Positions 47,678 through 57,705 of a stretch of 64,000 nt of DNA are shown one piece after another; position 1 is the first letter of the stretch; each line of letters opens with the position of its first letter. Source of the stretch: Streptomyces sp. CC208A (GTDB lineage: Bacteria > Actinomycetota > Actinomycetes > Streptomycetales > Streptomycetaceae). The position numbers and the translations under genes were made by a program. Below the pieces are notes generated by a model. That model was given only the letters and a program-made list of their open reading frames with translations, did no database searches and had not been told where the DNA came from. The DNA lies in NCBI RefSeq assembly GCF_030010625.1, contig NZ_JASCXN010000002.1, positions 372,001 through 436,000 of the forward strand. Reading direction: 5' to 3'.

Positions 47678-48367
47678 TCAGTCCTGTTCCGCGGCCGGGG
47701 CCGGTCCCGGGGCGAGGACGGCGCGCAGGGCCGCCACCGCGTGGGCGCGGTGGTCGTCGAGCCAGTGGACGGCGGCGGCCTTGTCGCCCTCGCGCAGGGC
47801 GGAGAGGACGGCGCGGTGCTCGTGGACGGCCTGGGCGCGGTGGGCGGCGTCGGTGTAGTAGAGGGAGCGGTAGGCGTCCGTGGCGTCCCACAGGGTGGTG
47901 ATCATGCGGACCAGGCGGGGCATGCCGCAGGCGTCGATCAGGGTGAAGTGGAAGCGGCGGTTGGCCTCGGCCATGGCCGTCACGTCACCGGCCCCCGCGG
48001 CCCGTTCGACCTCGCGCTGGATGGCCTCCAGGGTCGCGGTGAGGTCCTCCGGGCCGACGTCCATGGAGCGGCGGACCGCCTCCGTCTCCAGGAGGGCGCG
48101 GATGCGGTAGATCTCCTCCAGGTCGGCGAGGGACAGCTCGGCGACGAAGTAGCCGCGGTGTATGTGGTGGACGACCAGGCCCTCGGCCTCCAGGGCCTTG
48201 AGTGCCTCCCGCAGCGGGACGCGGCTCACTTCGAGGCGAGCGGCGAGGGCGTCCTGCCGGATGGGCGCGCCCGGGCGGAGCTCACCGCTGGTGATGGCAC
48301 CCCGCAGCTCCTCCAGGACGAACTGCTGGGCCGTCCGGGGCCGTCGCCTTTCCACCGCGTCGCTCAT
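47678..48367 (-). CDS. GntR/FadR family regulator with FCD domain
   Basis: A 229-aa regulator. The winged helix (about 10-75) has LRGAITSGELRPGAPIRQDA and SRVPLREALKALEAEGLV; the FCD domain (about 85-215) follows with EIYRIRALLETEAVRRSMD and the metal-binding histidines in RFHFTLIDACG and VHEHRAVLSAL. It lies 76 bp downstream of the CoA-transferase gene in the same direction. The TTGGATCCAA operators upstream of that gene are the expected GntR-type targets, so it probably controls the glutarate module. Confidence 0.92.
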   Translation of the reverse strand: MSDAVERRRPRTAQQFVLEELRGAITSGELRPGAPIRQDALAARLEVSRVPLREALKALEAEGLVVHHIHRGYFVAELSLADLEEIYRIRALLETEAVRRSMDVGPEDLTATLEAIQREVERAAGAGDVTAMAEANRRFHFTLIDACGMPRLVRMITTLWDATDAYRSLYYTDAAHRAQAVHEHRAVLSALREGDKAAAVHWLDDHRAHAVAALRAVLAPGPAPAAEQD

Positions 48368-48443
48368 CGATCCGACCTTCCCTCGCCGTTCCTCGCGCAC
48401 CGGCGGCTGTCTCCGCCGCCGGTGACCGTCATCTTCCTACGGA

Positions 48444-49628
48444 TCACGGCCCCGCCGCCGAGTTGTCCACAGGCGGGATTCCGGCCAGCACCTCGGCGGT
48501 GTGCTCGCCGAGCCGCGGGGGAGCGGAGCGGTACGAGGGCGGGGTGGCGCCGAAGCGGACCGGGTGGGCGACCTGGCCGGGGCCCGCGGCGTCCCCGGGG
48601 ACCCGGGCGCCGAGCCCCAGCCGGTCGGCGAGCGCGAAGGCGCCCGCCAGGTCGTTGATCGGGCCGCAGGGCACACCGGCGGCGGTCAGCTCCTCGAACC
48701 AGGCGTCGGCGGTGCGGGAGGCGAGCGGCCCCGCCAGCGCCGCCGTCAGCTCCTCGCGGTGGGCGACCCGGGCCGTGTTGGTGGCGAAGCGGGCGTCCTC
48801 GGCCAGGCCGGGGAGTCCGATCCGCTCGCACAGCGCCCGGAACTGCCGGTCGTTGCCGACCGCCAGGACCAGCGGCCGGTCCCGCGCCTCGAAGACCTCG
48901 TACGGCGTGATGCTCGGGTGGCGGTTGCCCATGGCGCGCGGGACGACGCCGGCGCCGAGGTGGGCGGCGGCCTGGTTGGTGAGCGCGGAGAGCAGCGAGC
49001 CGAGCAGCGAGACCTCGACGCGCTGGCCCTCGCCGGTGCGCTCGCGGTGGCGCAGGGCGGCGAGGACGCCGAACCCGGCGTGCAGGCCGGTGATGACGTC
49101 GACGAGGGCGACGCCCGCCTTCGTCCCCGGCCCTCCGGGCTCGCCGGTGACGCTCATCAGGCCGCCCATGGCCTGGACGAGCAGGTCGTAGCCGGGGAGC
49201 GCGGCGCCCCCGTCGGTGCCGAACCCGGTCACCGAGCAGTAGACGAGGCCGGGGTTGGTGCGGCGGACCTTCTCGAAGCCGAGGCCCAGCTTCTCCATGG
49301 TGCCCGGCCGGAAGTTCTCCACGAGGACGTCGGCGCGGTCGACGATCGCCCGTGCCGCGGCCAGGCCGTCGGGGTCGGTGAGGTCGAGGGCGACGGACCG
49401 CTTGTTGCGGTTGACCCCGAGGAAGTAGGTGGCCTGGCCGTCCGCGAAGGGCGGGCCCCAGGCGCGGGTGTCGTCCCCCGCGCCCGGCCGCTCGATCTTG
49501 ATCACGTCGGCGCCGAGGTCGGCGAGGAGCATCGTCATGTACGGCCCGGCGAGGACCCGGCCGAAGTCGGCGACGACGATGCCGGAGAGGGCGCCGGGGC
49601 CGGTCTCGTGGGGGTGGTCCGTGGGCAT
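48444..49628 (-). CDS. CaiB/BaiF family CoA-transferase (probably glutarate CoA-transferase)
   Basis: A 394-aa class III CoA-transferase. The family start GIVVADFGRVLAGPYMTMLLADLGADVIKIE, the NRNKRSVALDL segment, and the catalytic Asp in LPGYDLLVQAMGG (about residue 146) are all present. Being divergent from glutaryl-CoA dehydrogenase, it most likely forms glutaryl-CoA from glutarate (like human SUGCT). This function is inferred from context; the family has many substrates. ATG at 49628 follows GGGAG. Confidence 0.88.
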   Translation of the reverse strand: MPTDHPHETGPGALSGIVVADFGRVLAGPYMTMLLADLGADVIKIERPGAGDDTRAWGPPFADGQATYFLGVNRNKRSVALDLTDPDGLAAARAIVDRADVLVENFRPGTMEKLGLGFEKVRRTNPGLVYCSVTGFGTDGGAALPGYDLLVQAMGGLMSVTGEPGGPGTKAGVALVDVITGLHAGFGVLAALRHRERTGEGQRVEVSLLGSLLSALTNQAAAHLGAGVVPRAMGNRHPSITPYEVFEARDRPLVLAVGNDRQFRALCERIGLPGLAEDARFATNTARVAHREELTAALAGPLASRTADAWFEELTAAGVPCGPINDLAGAFALADRLGLGARVPGDAAGPGQVAHPVRFGATPPSYRSAPPRLGEHTAEVLAGIPPVDNSAAGP

Positions 49629-49675
49629 TCCCGCGCTCCCTCGGTGGTGGCATCGGACGTGGTGCGTCGGACAGT

Positions 49676-49756
49676 GGATCCAGGAGATTGGAGATCGGAG
49701 ATTGGATCCAATCGGACCGTAGGGGCCGGAGATCGGATTTTCAATACTGGATCCAA
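49676..49756. promoter_or_regulatory. Cluster of TTGGATCCAA operators between the glutarate genes
   Basis: The 201-bp divergent spacer contains three GGATCC sites (49676-49681, 49704-49709, 49749-49754). The middle one is the perfect 12-bp palindrome ATTGGATCCAAT (49701-49712 in its near copies), and the third lies in CTGGATCCAAAATCCAATC. GAGATCGGA occurs twice between them. Together they look like an array of binding sites for the FCD-type GntR regulator next to the CoA-transferase. Confidence 0.6.
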
Positions 49757-49829
49757 AATCCAATCTGCGGCTACGCTTCGGCACGCCACGCCGAGCACGA
49801 CCCTCGTCACAGCCGCCAGGAGGCCGCCC

Positions 49830-51014
<1,185 letters not shown>

Positions 51015-51048
51015 ACCGCGTGAGGGCCCGCCCGCCCCTCGCGGGCCC

Positions 51049-51552
51049 TCAGCCCGCCGCCACGCGCGCGAGGAACGCGTCCAGGTTCCCCATGGCACGC
51101 GCCACCCGCTCCTCCAGCGACAGAGTCTCCTCGTGCCGCAGCCCCCGCAGCTTCGGCACGCGCTTCCCGCGCAGGTAGAGGGAGCAGGCCAGATCGGCGC
51201 AGACGTAGACGCCGACCGTGTTCCCCTCCCGGCCCCGGGCCCCGGCCAGCGGGGCGGCCAGCAGCGTGACGCCCGAGGAGGCGTGCCCGGTCATGCAGAT
51301 CTGGCACAGGCTCGTCTTCACGGCGCTTGTCCGGCCCGTCGCCGGCACCCGCAGGGACACCCCCAGCGGCCCGTCCTGCCGGCGCACCACCAGGTGGGCG
51401 CGGAGCGGCGCCCCCGGATCCACCCACCCCAGGAAGTCCAGGTCCTCCCACGGCGTCTCGGCGAAGTCCAGCGGCAGCTTCAGCCGCGCGGCGTCCCCCT
51501 TCGTCGCGTTCACGAACGACGAACGGATCTCTTTCTCAGTCAACGGTTCCAC
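51049..51552 (-). CDS. FBP-type zinc protein (EF-G-binding C-terminal domain)
   Basis: A 167-aa protein of the FBP/FusB-related family, whose members bind elongation factor G in firmicutes. The start EPLTEKEIRSSFVNATKGDA matches the actinobacterial version, and zinc ligands lie in TSLCQICMTGH and YVCADLACSLYLRG (four Cys). No fusidic-acid resistance can be claimed from the sequence. It converges on the dehydrogenase gene. Confidence 0.85.
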   Translation of the reverse strand: MEPLTEKEIRSSFVNATKGDAARLKLPLDFAETPWEDLDFLGWVDPGAPLRAHLVVRRQDGPLGVSLRVPATGRTSAVKTSLCQICMTGHASSGVTLLAAPLAGARGREGNTVGVYVCADLACSLYLRGKRVPKLRGLRHEETLSLEERVARAMGNLDAFLARVAAG

Positions 51553-51624
51553 CCGTCGGACCGTACAGGTGCCCCCACCTGCGGGGCATCCCGATTTCCG
51601 CTGCCCCCGCCAGGGGCTCGGCCG

Positions 51625-52986
51625 TCAGGGGCCCGACGGCGTGTTCTCCGCCGGGGCCCCGCCGGTCGTCGTGCCGGGACCGTCCGGCGGCGACTCCGGC
51701 GGAGTGTTGTCGGACGGGGTGTCGTCCGGCGGCGGGTTGTCCGTCGGCGTGTCCGCGGGGGTCTCGGGGGACGGCGGAGGGGAGTCCGTCGTCGGGGTCG
51801 GCGTGGGGGTGGTGGGCGTGGGCGTCGTCGCCGTCGGCGAGAGCGTGGCCGGGCACGGGGACGGCGTCACGCCGTCGACCGGCGTCGGCGTCTCGTCGCC
51901 GGTCACCGTCACGCACGGCGGCGGCGAGGTCGGGGTGACCGACGGCGACGGAGAGGTGGTGGTCGGCGTGGGGCGGGGCGGCGGCGGGGTCGGCTTGTCG
52001 TGCCGCCCGGTGTCGCCGTGCTTCCGCGCGAACCAGGCGTCCTGGTCGGGGTCGTACACCACGAACACGTCGACCACCTTCACCGAGGGGGCCACGACCA
52101 CGACCTGGGAGGCGTTGTAGCTCGGCCACGGGGTCCCCACGGTGCGGGGCTTCGGCTGGGCCACCGGCTCGGTCAGCGGGTTGCCGCAGGCGCACCGCAC
52201 CCGGGGCACGCCCCGGCCGTCGACGAGTACCGCGGTCCCCGCCTGGAGGACCGACTGGTACGTGGTGGCGGCGCCGTCCTTGAAACCGTGGTTGGTCACC
52301 CGGGTGTCCACCCGGAGCTGGAGCGGCGTCAGGGAGCGGAGGTAGCCCGGCACCGCGTTCGCCTTCAGGTCGAGGACCTTGGCGAAGGCGGCGTTCTTGG
52401 CGGGCTCGGCGGCGAGGTAGCGGACCTGCTGCTCGACGTCGCAGCTCGCCACCGCGCGCGTGCCGCCGTACAGACCGGGTGTGGAACCGGAGACCCGCGG
52501 GGTGGCGGCCTCCGCGGTGCCGGTGCGCGGCGGCAGCGAGGCCGCCCCGGAGGCGCTGTCCGTACGGGCCGTGGAGGCGGTGAAGGGGTCGGGCCCGGAG
52601 GCGGAGGTGTTCTGCAGGAAGACCTCCCCGCCGCCGGAACCGGCGGTGTCGCCCTTGTCGTCCGACCGCCCCACGAGCACCACGGTGAGCGCGGCGGCCG
52701 CGACGACGAGGGCGGTCAGCGAGGCGACCTTCGGCACCGACCGCCACCAGGGCGACCCGCCGCCCTTCCCACGGCCTCCGCCCTCGGGCCCGCCCCCGTC
52801 TCCGTCTCCGCCACCTCCGCCGCCTCCGCCGGAGCCGTCGTGCGGCGGCACGGGCGGAGGCGGCGGACCGGCGACCCCGGGGCGGGTGGTCTCGCCGGAG
52901 AGCGGGCCCGAGGGCGGACCCGTGGGCGGACCGGAGGAGGGCGGAACCGACGGAGGGCCGGACGGTGGCGGCGGTGGGGAAGTCAC
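51625..52986 (-). CDS. DUF6777 membrane-anchored protein with Pro/Thr-rich tail
   Basis: A 453-aa protein. A Pro/Gly-rich cytoplasmic head (1-85) precedes one transmembrane helix (about 90-110, SLTALVVAAAALTVVLVG). The extracellular domain (about 150-345) has the DUF6777 segments SGSTPGLYGGTRAVASCDVE and VRCACGNPLTEPVA. The last 100 residues are a Pro/Thr/Ser-rich spacer, probably wall-spanning. The function is not known. I chose the GTG at 52986, which has AAGGGAAAAAC directly ahead; the frame is open to 53088. Confidence 0.85.
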   Translation of the reverse strand: MTSPPPPPSGPPSVPPSSGPPTGPPSGPLSGETTRPGVAGPPPPPVPPHDGSGGGGGGGGDGDGGGPEGGGRGKGGGSPWWRSVPKVASLTALVVAAAALTVVLVGRSDDKGDTAGSGGGEVFLQNTSASGPDPFTASTARTDSASGAASLPPRTGTAEAATPRVSGSTPGLYGGTRAVASCDVEQQVRYLAAEPAKNAAFAKVLDLKANAVPGYLRSLTPLQLRVDTRVTNHGFKDGAATTYQSVLQAGTAVLVDGRGVPRVRCACGNPLTEPVAQPKPRTVGTPWPSYNASQVVVVAPSVKVVDVFVVYDPDQDAWFARKHGDTGRHDKPTPPPPRPTPTTTSPSPSVTPTSPPPCVTVTGDETPTPVDGVTPSPCPATLSPTATTPTPTTPTPTPTTDSPPPSPETPADTPTDNPPPDDTPSDNTPPESPPDGPGTTTGGAPAENTPSGP

Positions 52987-53103
52987 GTTTTTCCCTTTCT
53001 TCCGTACGGCGCCCATTCTGAGCGCCCTACGGCCACCCCGCACCCGCAGACGGACCGCCGCTCCGGCGGACCGGGACCGGACGGACACCGGAGCGACGGC
53101 ACC

Positions 53104-53943
53104 TCACCTGATCGACCGGAGGAAGGCCCGGGTCCGCTCGTGCTCCGGCGCGTCGAGGAGCGCCCCGGGCGGACCGGATTCGAGCACCCGGCCCCGGTCG
53201 AACATCAGGATCCGGTCGGAGACGTCCCGGGCGAAGCCCATCTCGTGCGTGACGCAGAGCATGGTGATGTCGGTGGAGCCGGCCACGTCCCGCAGCACGT
53301 CCAGGACCTCCGCCACCAGCTCGGGGTCGAGGGCGGAGGTCACCTCGTCCAGGAGCAGCAGGCCGGGACGCATCGCCAGGGCCCGGGCGATGGCGACGCG
53401 CTGCTGCTGACCGCCGGAGAGCCGGGTGGGGTGGGCGTCCTCCTTCCCGGCGAGGCCGACGAGGGCGAGCAGCTCCCGGGCCCGCGCGGCGGCCTCGTCC
53501 GCGTCGAGGCCCAGGACGTGCCGGGGCGCCTCCGTGACGTTCGCCAGGACGCTCATGTGCGGGAAGAGGTTGAACTGCTGGAACACCATCCCGATGCGCC
53601 TGCGGCGCGGGGCCAGATAGCGCTCGCTCGCCGGGACGAGCTTCCCGCCGGGCCCGGCCGGCATGTGCGAGAACGGCTCCCCGTCGACGTGGACGACCCC
53701 GTCCGTGACCCGCTCCAGGGTCATGAGGAGACGCAGGATGGTGGTCTTCCCCGACCCGCTCGGGCCGATCAGCGTCACCCGTTCGCCGGGCGCGACCACG
53801 AGGTCGAGACCGTCGAGGACGGTGTGCTCCCCGAACCGTTTCGTCACCCGGCTGAACCGGACCTTCTCCGGCACGCGCGCGTGCACGGCCTCAGGGGAGG
53901 ACTCGGGGGCGGACTCGGGAACGGGATCGGTCTCAGTGGGCAA
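53104..53943 (-). CDS. ehuA: Ectoine/hydroxyectoine ABC importer ATPase EhuA
   Basis: A 279-aa polar-amino-acid-type ATPase. Walker A GPSGSGKTT (about 59-67), Q-loop MVFQQFNLFPH, signature LSGGQQQRV, Walker B LLLDEVTSALD, and the switch His in CVTHEMGFA are complete. It overlaps the ehuD permease gene by 11 bp and is the last of four ehu genes in the same direction as ectABCD, so the cell can recapture leaked ectoine. Confidence 0.93.
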   Translation of the reverse strand: MPTETDPVPESAPESSPEAVHARVPEKVRFSRVTKRFGEHTVLDGLDLVVAPGERVTLIGPSGSGKTTILRLLMTLERVTDGVVHVDGEPFSHMPAGPGGKLVPASERYLAPRRRRIGMVFQQFNLFPHMSVLANVTEAPRHVLGLDADEAAARARELLALVGLAGKEDAHPTRLSGGQQQRVAIARALAMRPGLLLLDEVTSALDPELVAEVLDVLRDVAGSTDITMLCVTHEMGFARDVSDRILMFDRGRVLESGPPGALLDAPEHERTRAFLRSIR

Positions 53944-54571
53944 GGCGGGCCTCCAGTCGGCGGACGAGCACGGACGTCGGCCAGCTCGCCAGCAGGAAGA
54001 CGGCGGCGGCCAGGGTGAAGCTCTCCAGATAGGCGAAGTGGGTGCTGCCGAAGGTGCCCGCCTCGTGGACCATCTCGTTCACCGTGATGACGGAGAGGAA
54101 CGGCGTCTCCTTGAACAGGGAGATCGCGTAGTTGCCCAGCGCCGGAAGCACCTTCCGTACGGCCTGCGGCAGGATCACCGCCCGCCACACCCGCCGCCGT
54201 GGCAGCGACAGCGCCGTGCACGCCTCCCACTGCCCCTTCGGCACGGCGTCGATCCCGGCCCGGTACACCTCGGAGAGGTACGTGGCGTAGTGCAGGCCCA
54301 GGACCAGGACGCCGAGCGTGAGCGCGTCCAGGCCCGGCACCAGTACCCAGGCGGCGAAGAGCTGCACCATGACCGGCGTCGAGCGGACGAACGAGGCCAG
54401 CGCGCCCACCGGCACGGCGATCCACCGGGCCGCGGAGCGCTGGACCAGGGCGACGGCGAGCCCGGCGACCACCGCGACGGCGAAGCCGAGCACGGTGGCG
54501 AGCAGGGTGACGCCGAAGCCGGACAGCACGACGGGCAGCGCGGCGCGCGCCGCTTCCATGTCCCACATCAC
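53933..54571 (-). CDS. ehuD: Ectoine/hydroxyectoine ABC permease EhuD
   Basis: A 212-aa permease with about five helices and the EAA loop motif EACTALSLPRRRVWRAVILP (about 134-153) that contacts the ATPase. It starts at GTG 54571, which overlaps the ehuC stop by 4 bp (GTGA). The order B-C-D-A and the next-door ectABCD genes support the assignment. Confidence 0.92.
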   Translation of the reverse strand: MMWDMEAARAALPVVLSGFGVTLLATVLGFAVAVVAGLAVALVQRSAARWIAVPVGALASFVRSTPVMVQLFAAWVLVPGLDALTLGVLVLGLHYATYLSEVYRAGIDAVPKGQWEACTALSLPRRRVWRAVILPQAVRKVLPALGNYAISLFKETPFLSVITVNEMVHEAGTFGSTHFAYLESFTLAAAVFLLASWPTSVLVRRLEARLAH

Positions 54572-55260
54572 GCGTCACCGCCCACGGCGCCCAGCCGCTC
54601 CTTCGCCCGCCGCTCCAGCGCGTTCATCCCCGCCCCCAGGAGCGCGGCGACCCCGAAGTACAGCAGGAGCAGCAGCAGATAGGCGGCGGCGGTGCCGCCG
54701 GTCGCCGACCGCAGCTGGTCGATCTGGAAGGTCAGGTCGGCGACGGTGACCAGGGAGAGCAGCGGGGTCGCCTTGAGCAGCTGGATCAGCAGGTTCTTGA
54801 AGGGCGGGATCATCAGGGCGTACGCCTGGGGCAGCACGATCCGCCGCAGACGCAGCCCCGGCCCCATGCCCAGCGCGATCGCCGCCTCGGTCTGGGCGGC
54901 GGGCACCGCCGCGATCGAGCCCCGCACGACCTCCGCCCCGTAGGCCCCGTAGTTGAGGCCGAAGGCGAGCACCCCGCAGACCATCGGCTCCAGCCGGAAG
55001 CCGAGCATCGGCAGCGCGAAGAAGAGCCAGAACAGCTGGACGTACAGCGAGGTGCCGCGCAGGAACTCGACGGTGAAGCGGGTGGCGCCGCGGACGACGA
55101 CGGCGCGGGAGCGGGAGGCCAGGCCCAGGGCGAAGGCGACGAGGAGGGCGAGGGCCGCGCCGAGCACCGTCGCCTCCAGGGTGACCAGGAGGCCCTCGCC
55201 GATCGCCGGCAGGGCCCGGCCCAGCTCGGGGAGGAACGCGGCCATGCCGGAGCCCGTCAC
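54568..55260 (-). CDS. ehuC: Ectoine/hydroxyectoine ABC permease EhuC
   Basis: A 230-aa permease of the His/Glu/Gln/Arg/opine type with about five helices; the EAA loop is EAAIALGMGPGLRLRRIVLP. I start it at GTG 55260, which overlaps the ehuB stop by 4 bp (GTGA) in the same way as the next gene pair; an ATG at 55245 is the alternative. It pairs with EhuD in the membrane. Confidence 0.92.
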   Translation of the reverse strand: MTGSGMAAFLPELGRALPAIGEGLLVTLEATVLGAALALLVAFALGLASRSRAVVVRGATRFTVEFLRGTSLYVQLFWLFFALPMLGFRLEPMVCGVLAFGLNYGAYGAEVVRGSIAAVPAAQTEAAIALGMGPGLRLRRIVLPQAYALMIPPFKNLLIQLLKATPLLSLVTVADLTFQIDQLRSATGGTAAAYLLLLLLYFGVAALLGAGMNALERRAKERLGAVGGDA

Positions 55261-56168
55261 CCCGCGCACAGGTCCGCGGTGCGCAGGGTGCGCGGCGGGA
55301 CCTCGCGTTCGGTGAAGCCGTACTTGCCGATCAGCCGCACGTACCGGGCGGGGTCGCCGGTGATCTTGGCGAGCTCCTCGTCGAAGGCCTTCCGCAGGGA
55401 GACGGCGCCCTGCCGGAAGACGGCGCCGCCGGGGCTGTGCTGCTCGACCCCGTCCACCACCGGCACGAACGGATCGAGGACCTCCACGGCCGCGCCCTCG
55501 TTGGTGCGGGCGAGCCAGCGCAGCGAGATGCCGGTGAGGGCGAAGGCGTCGATCCGCCCGGCGAGCAGGGCGTCCAGGCCGTCCTGCTGCTTGGCCACCG
55601 CCACCACGGACCCGTCCCGGACGCCCGCCGCCTTCGCGTACGAGGCCTCGACGGCGGCCGTCAGGACACCGACCCGCACCTGCTTCCCCGCGCACGAGGC
55701 CAGATCGCTCAGGCCCTTCGGGTTGCCCTTGCGGACCATGAGCGCGGTGGGGGAGACGAACTCCGGCTCGGAGAAGGCCACTTTGGCACACCGCTCGGGC
55801 GTGATGGCCATGCCCGCGCTCACCACGTCGAACCGCCCGGCGAGCAGGCCGGGGATGAGGGTTCCGAACTCGGTGAGCGTGGGCCGGAGTTCGGGTATGC
55901 CGAGGGCGGTGAAGATCTCCCGGTGGAGGGTGGGCGCCTCACCGGCGAGCTCGCCGCCGTCCTGGAAGCCGTACGGGGCCTCGCCGGCGAAGCCCACCCG
56001 GACGTGGCCCTGCTTCCGCAGCCTTTCCAGCAGGTCTGCGTCGCCGGCCGGCGCGCCGGTGCCGGCCTCCGTCCGGCTGCACGCGGTGAGGAGCCCGGGC
56101 ACGGCGAGCGCCCCGCCGAGGAACGCGCCCCCGGTCAGGAGACGTCTGCGGGAGAGATGCGTGGTCAT
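55257..56168 (-). CDS. ehuB: Ectoine/hydroxyectoine-binding lipoprotein EhuB
   Basis: A 303-aa extracellular binding protein. The N-terminus has a twin arginine motif LSRRRLLTGG and ends in a lipobox GLLTAC with C30 as the lipid-anchored residue. The family 3 solute-binding fold shows VRVGFAGEAPYGFQDGG, DVVSAGMAITPERCAKVAFSE and KQQDGLDALLAGRIDAFALT. It is the first ehu gene, 42 bp after the ectD stop. Confidence 0.93.
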   Translation of the reverse strand: MTTHLSRRRLLTGGAFLGGALAVPGLLTACSRTEAGTGAPAGDADLLERLRKQGHVRVGFAGEAPYGFQDGGELAGEAPTLHREIFTALGIPELRPTLTEFGTLIPGLLAGRFDVVSAGMAITPERCAKVAFSEPEFVSPTALMVRKGNPKGLSDLASCAGKQVRVGVLTAAVEASYAKAAGVRDGSVVAVAKQQDGLDALLAGRIDAFALTGISLRWLARTNEGAAVEVLDPFVPVVDGVEQHSPGGAVFRQGAVSLRKAFDEELAKITGDPARYVRLIGKYGFTEREVPPRTLRTADLCAG

Positions 56169-56210
56169 GTCCGTCCTTTCGGCAGTGGCGGGAAGGGAAG
56201 GGAGCCGGGC

Positions 56211-57110
56211 TCAGTCGATGGGGGTGGTGTCCCGGGCGGCGATGAAGGAGGGACGGCGGACGGGCGCGGCGAAGGGCAGCTCCGGGGCGTTCTCCACGCT
56301 GTTGAAGACGAGGAAGACGTTGCTGCGGGGGAAGGGGGTGATGTTGTCGCCGGAGCCGTGCATGGCGTTGCAGTCGAACCAGACGGCGGACCCGGCCTCG
56401 CCGGTGAAGTGCTCGATCCCGCAGGCCTCGGCGAAGGTCGTGAGCGCCTTGTGCGAGGGGGTGCCGGCGTCCTGCATCCGCAGCGACTTCTTGTAGTTGT
56501 CCTTCGGCGTCTCGCCGGCGCAGCCGAGGAAGGTGCGGTGCGAACCCGGCATGATCATGAGGCTGCCGTTGGTGGTGAAGTTCGGGGTCAGCGCGATCGA
56601 CACCGACACGGTCCGCATCAGGGGCAGACCGTCCTCGGCGTGCCAGGTCTCGAAGTCGGAGTGCCAGTAGAAACCGCTGGCGCCGAAACCGGGCTTGACG
56701 TTGATCCGGGACTGGTGGATGTAGACGTCGGAGCCGAGGATCTGCCGGGCGCGGTCCACGAGGCGGGGGTCGGCGGCGAGCCTGGCGAACACCTCGCTGA
56801 TCCGGTGCACCTCGAAGACCGAGCGGATCTCCTGGGACCGGGGCTCGACGATCGCCCGCTCGTCCTCGCGGATCCGCGGGTCGGTGACCAGCCGGTCGAG
56901 TTCGGCGCGGAGTTCCGCCACCTCCTCCGGGGTGACGAGCGCGTCGACGGCGAAGAAGCCGTTGCGCTCGTACTCCTCCAGCTCGCGCGGCCAGAAGGGG
57001 CCGGGCGTGCCGGGCTCGGACCAGACGACGGGCTCCTTGCGGTAGACGAGTGCCTCCTCGGTGCCGCGCGTGGGGTACGGGTCGACGGGGCGGGCGGGAG
57101 CGGTGGTCAT
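56211..57110 (-). CDS. ectD: Ectoine 5-hydroxylase
   Basis: A 299-aa Fe(II)/2-oxoglutarate dioxygenase that makes 5-hydroxyectoine. The EctD signature FYWHSDFETWHAEDG (about 145-159) supplies the first His and Asp of the iron triad. The second His is in NAMHGSGDN, and the 2-oxoglutarate arginine is in FPRSNVFLVFN. The 160-bp gap from ectC contains tandem repeats. ATG at 57110 is followed by TTAPARPVDPYPTRG. Confidence 0.96.
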   Translation of the reverse strand: MTTAPARPVDPYPTRGTEEALVYRKEPVVWSEPGTPGPFWPRELEEYERNGFFAVDALVTPEEVAELRAELDRLVTDPRIREDERAIVEPRSQEIRSVFEVHRISEVFARLAADPRLVDRARQILGSDVYIHQSRINVKPGFGASGFYWHSDFETWHAEDGLPLMRTVSVSIALTPNFTTNGSLMIMPGSHRTFLGCAGETPKDNYKKSLRMQDAGTPSHKALTTFAEACGIEHFTGEAGSAVWFDCNAMHGSGDNITPFPRSNVFLVFNSVENAPELPFAAPVRRPSFIAARDTTPID

Positions 57111-57191
57111 CGCGGTGCTGGGCCTTTCTCTTGCGTACGGGATCGTGCGTAGGGGGGGCGTGCTCGTGCGTACGGGGGCGCGCTCGTCGTC

Positions 57192-57265
57192 GGGCGGTCG
57201 TGCTTCGTCCGGGCGGTCGGGCGTCCCCGGGCGGTCAGGCTTCGGCCGGGCGGTCGGACGTCCCG
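57192..57265. repeat. Degenerate 18-19 bp tandem repeats between ectC and ectD
   Basis: Four copies of a unit beginning GGGCGGTC start at 57192, 57211, 57229 and 57248, followed by a partial fifth. They fill the ectC-ectD spacer and could form RNA structure that lowers ectD expression relative to ectABC. Confidence 0.7.
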
Positions 57266-57271
57266 GGGCCG

Positions 57272-57676
57272 TCAGGCGTCGTCCGGTTCGGTGAGCAGCG
57301 GGTAGACGCCGTTCTCGTCGTGGTCCTCGCGGCCGGTGACCGGCGGGTTGAAGACGCACAGGCAGCGGAACTCCTCCTTGACCTTGAGGGTGTGCCGCTC
57401 GTGGCCGTCGAGGAGGTACATGGTGCCGGGGGTGATCGTGTACGTCGTCCCGGTCTCGTGGTCGGTGAGTTCGGCCTCGCCGGCGGTGCAGACGACCGCC
57501 TCGACGTGGTTCGCGTACCACATGGCGGTCTCGGTCCCGGCGTACAGGACGGTCTCGTGGAGGGAGAAGCCGACGCGCTCGCGGGCGAGGACGATGCGCT
57601 TGCTCTCCCAGGTGCCGGAGGCGGACCGCACGTGCCGGTCGGTGTTCTCCAGCTCGTCGAAGGAACGGACGATCAT
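57272..57676 (-). CDS. ectC: Ectoine synthase
   Basis: A 134-aa cupin that closes N-gamma-acetyl-diaminobutyrate to ectoine. The start [20 protein letters not shown] is diagnostic, and the cupin core has [16 protein letters not shown] and [14 protein letters not shown] with the metal ligands. Length is normal for the family. It lies 29 bp after the ectB stop. Confidence 0.97.
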   Translation of the reverse strand: MIVRSFDELENTDRHVRSASGTWESKRIVLARERVGFSLHETVLYAGTETAMWYANHVEAVVCTAGEAELTDHETGTTYTITPGTMYLLDGHERHTLKVKEEFRCLCVFNPPVTGREDHDENGVYPLLTEPDDA

Positions 57677-57705
57677 CGGTGGGGCGGACCCTTCTGCGGG
57701 GGGAT

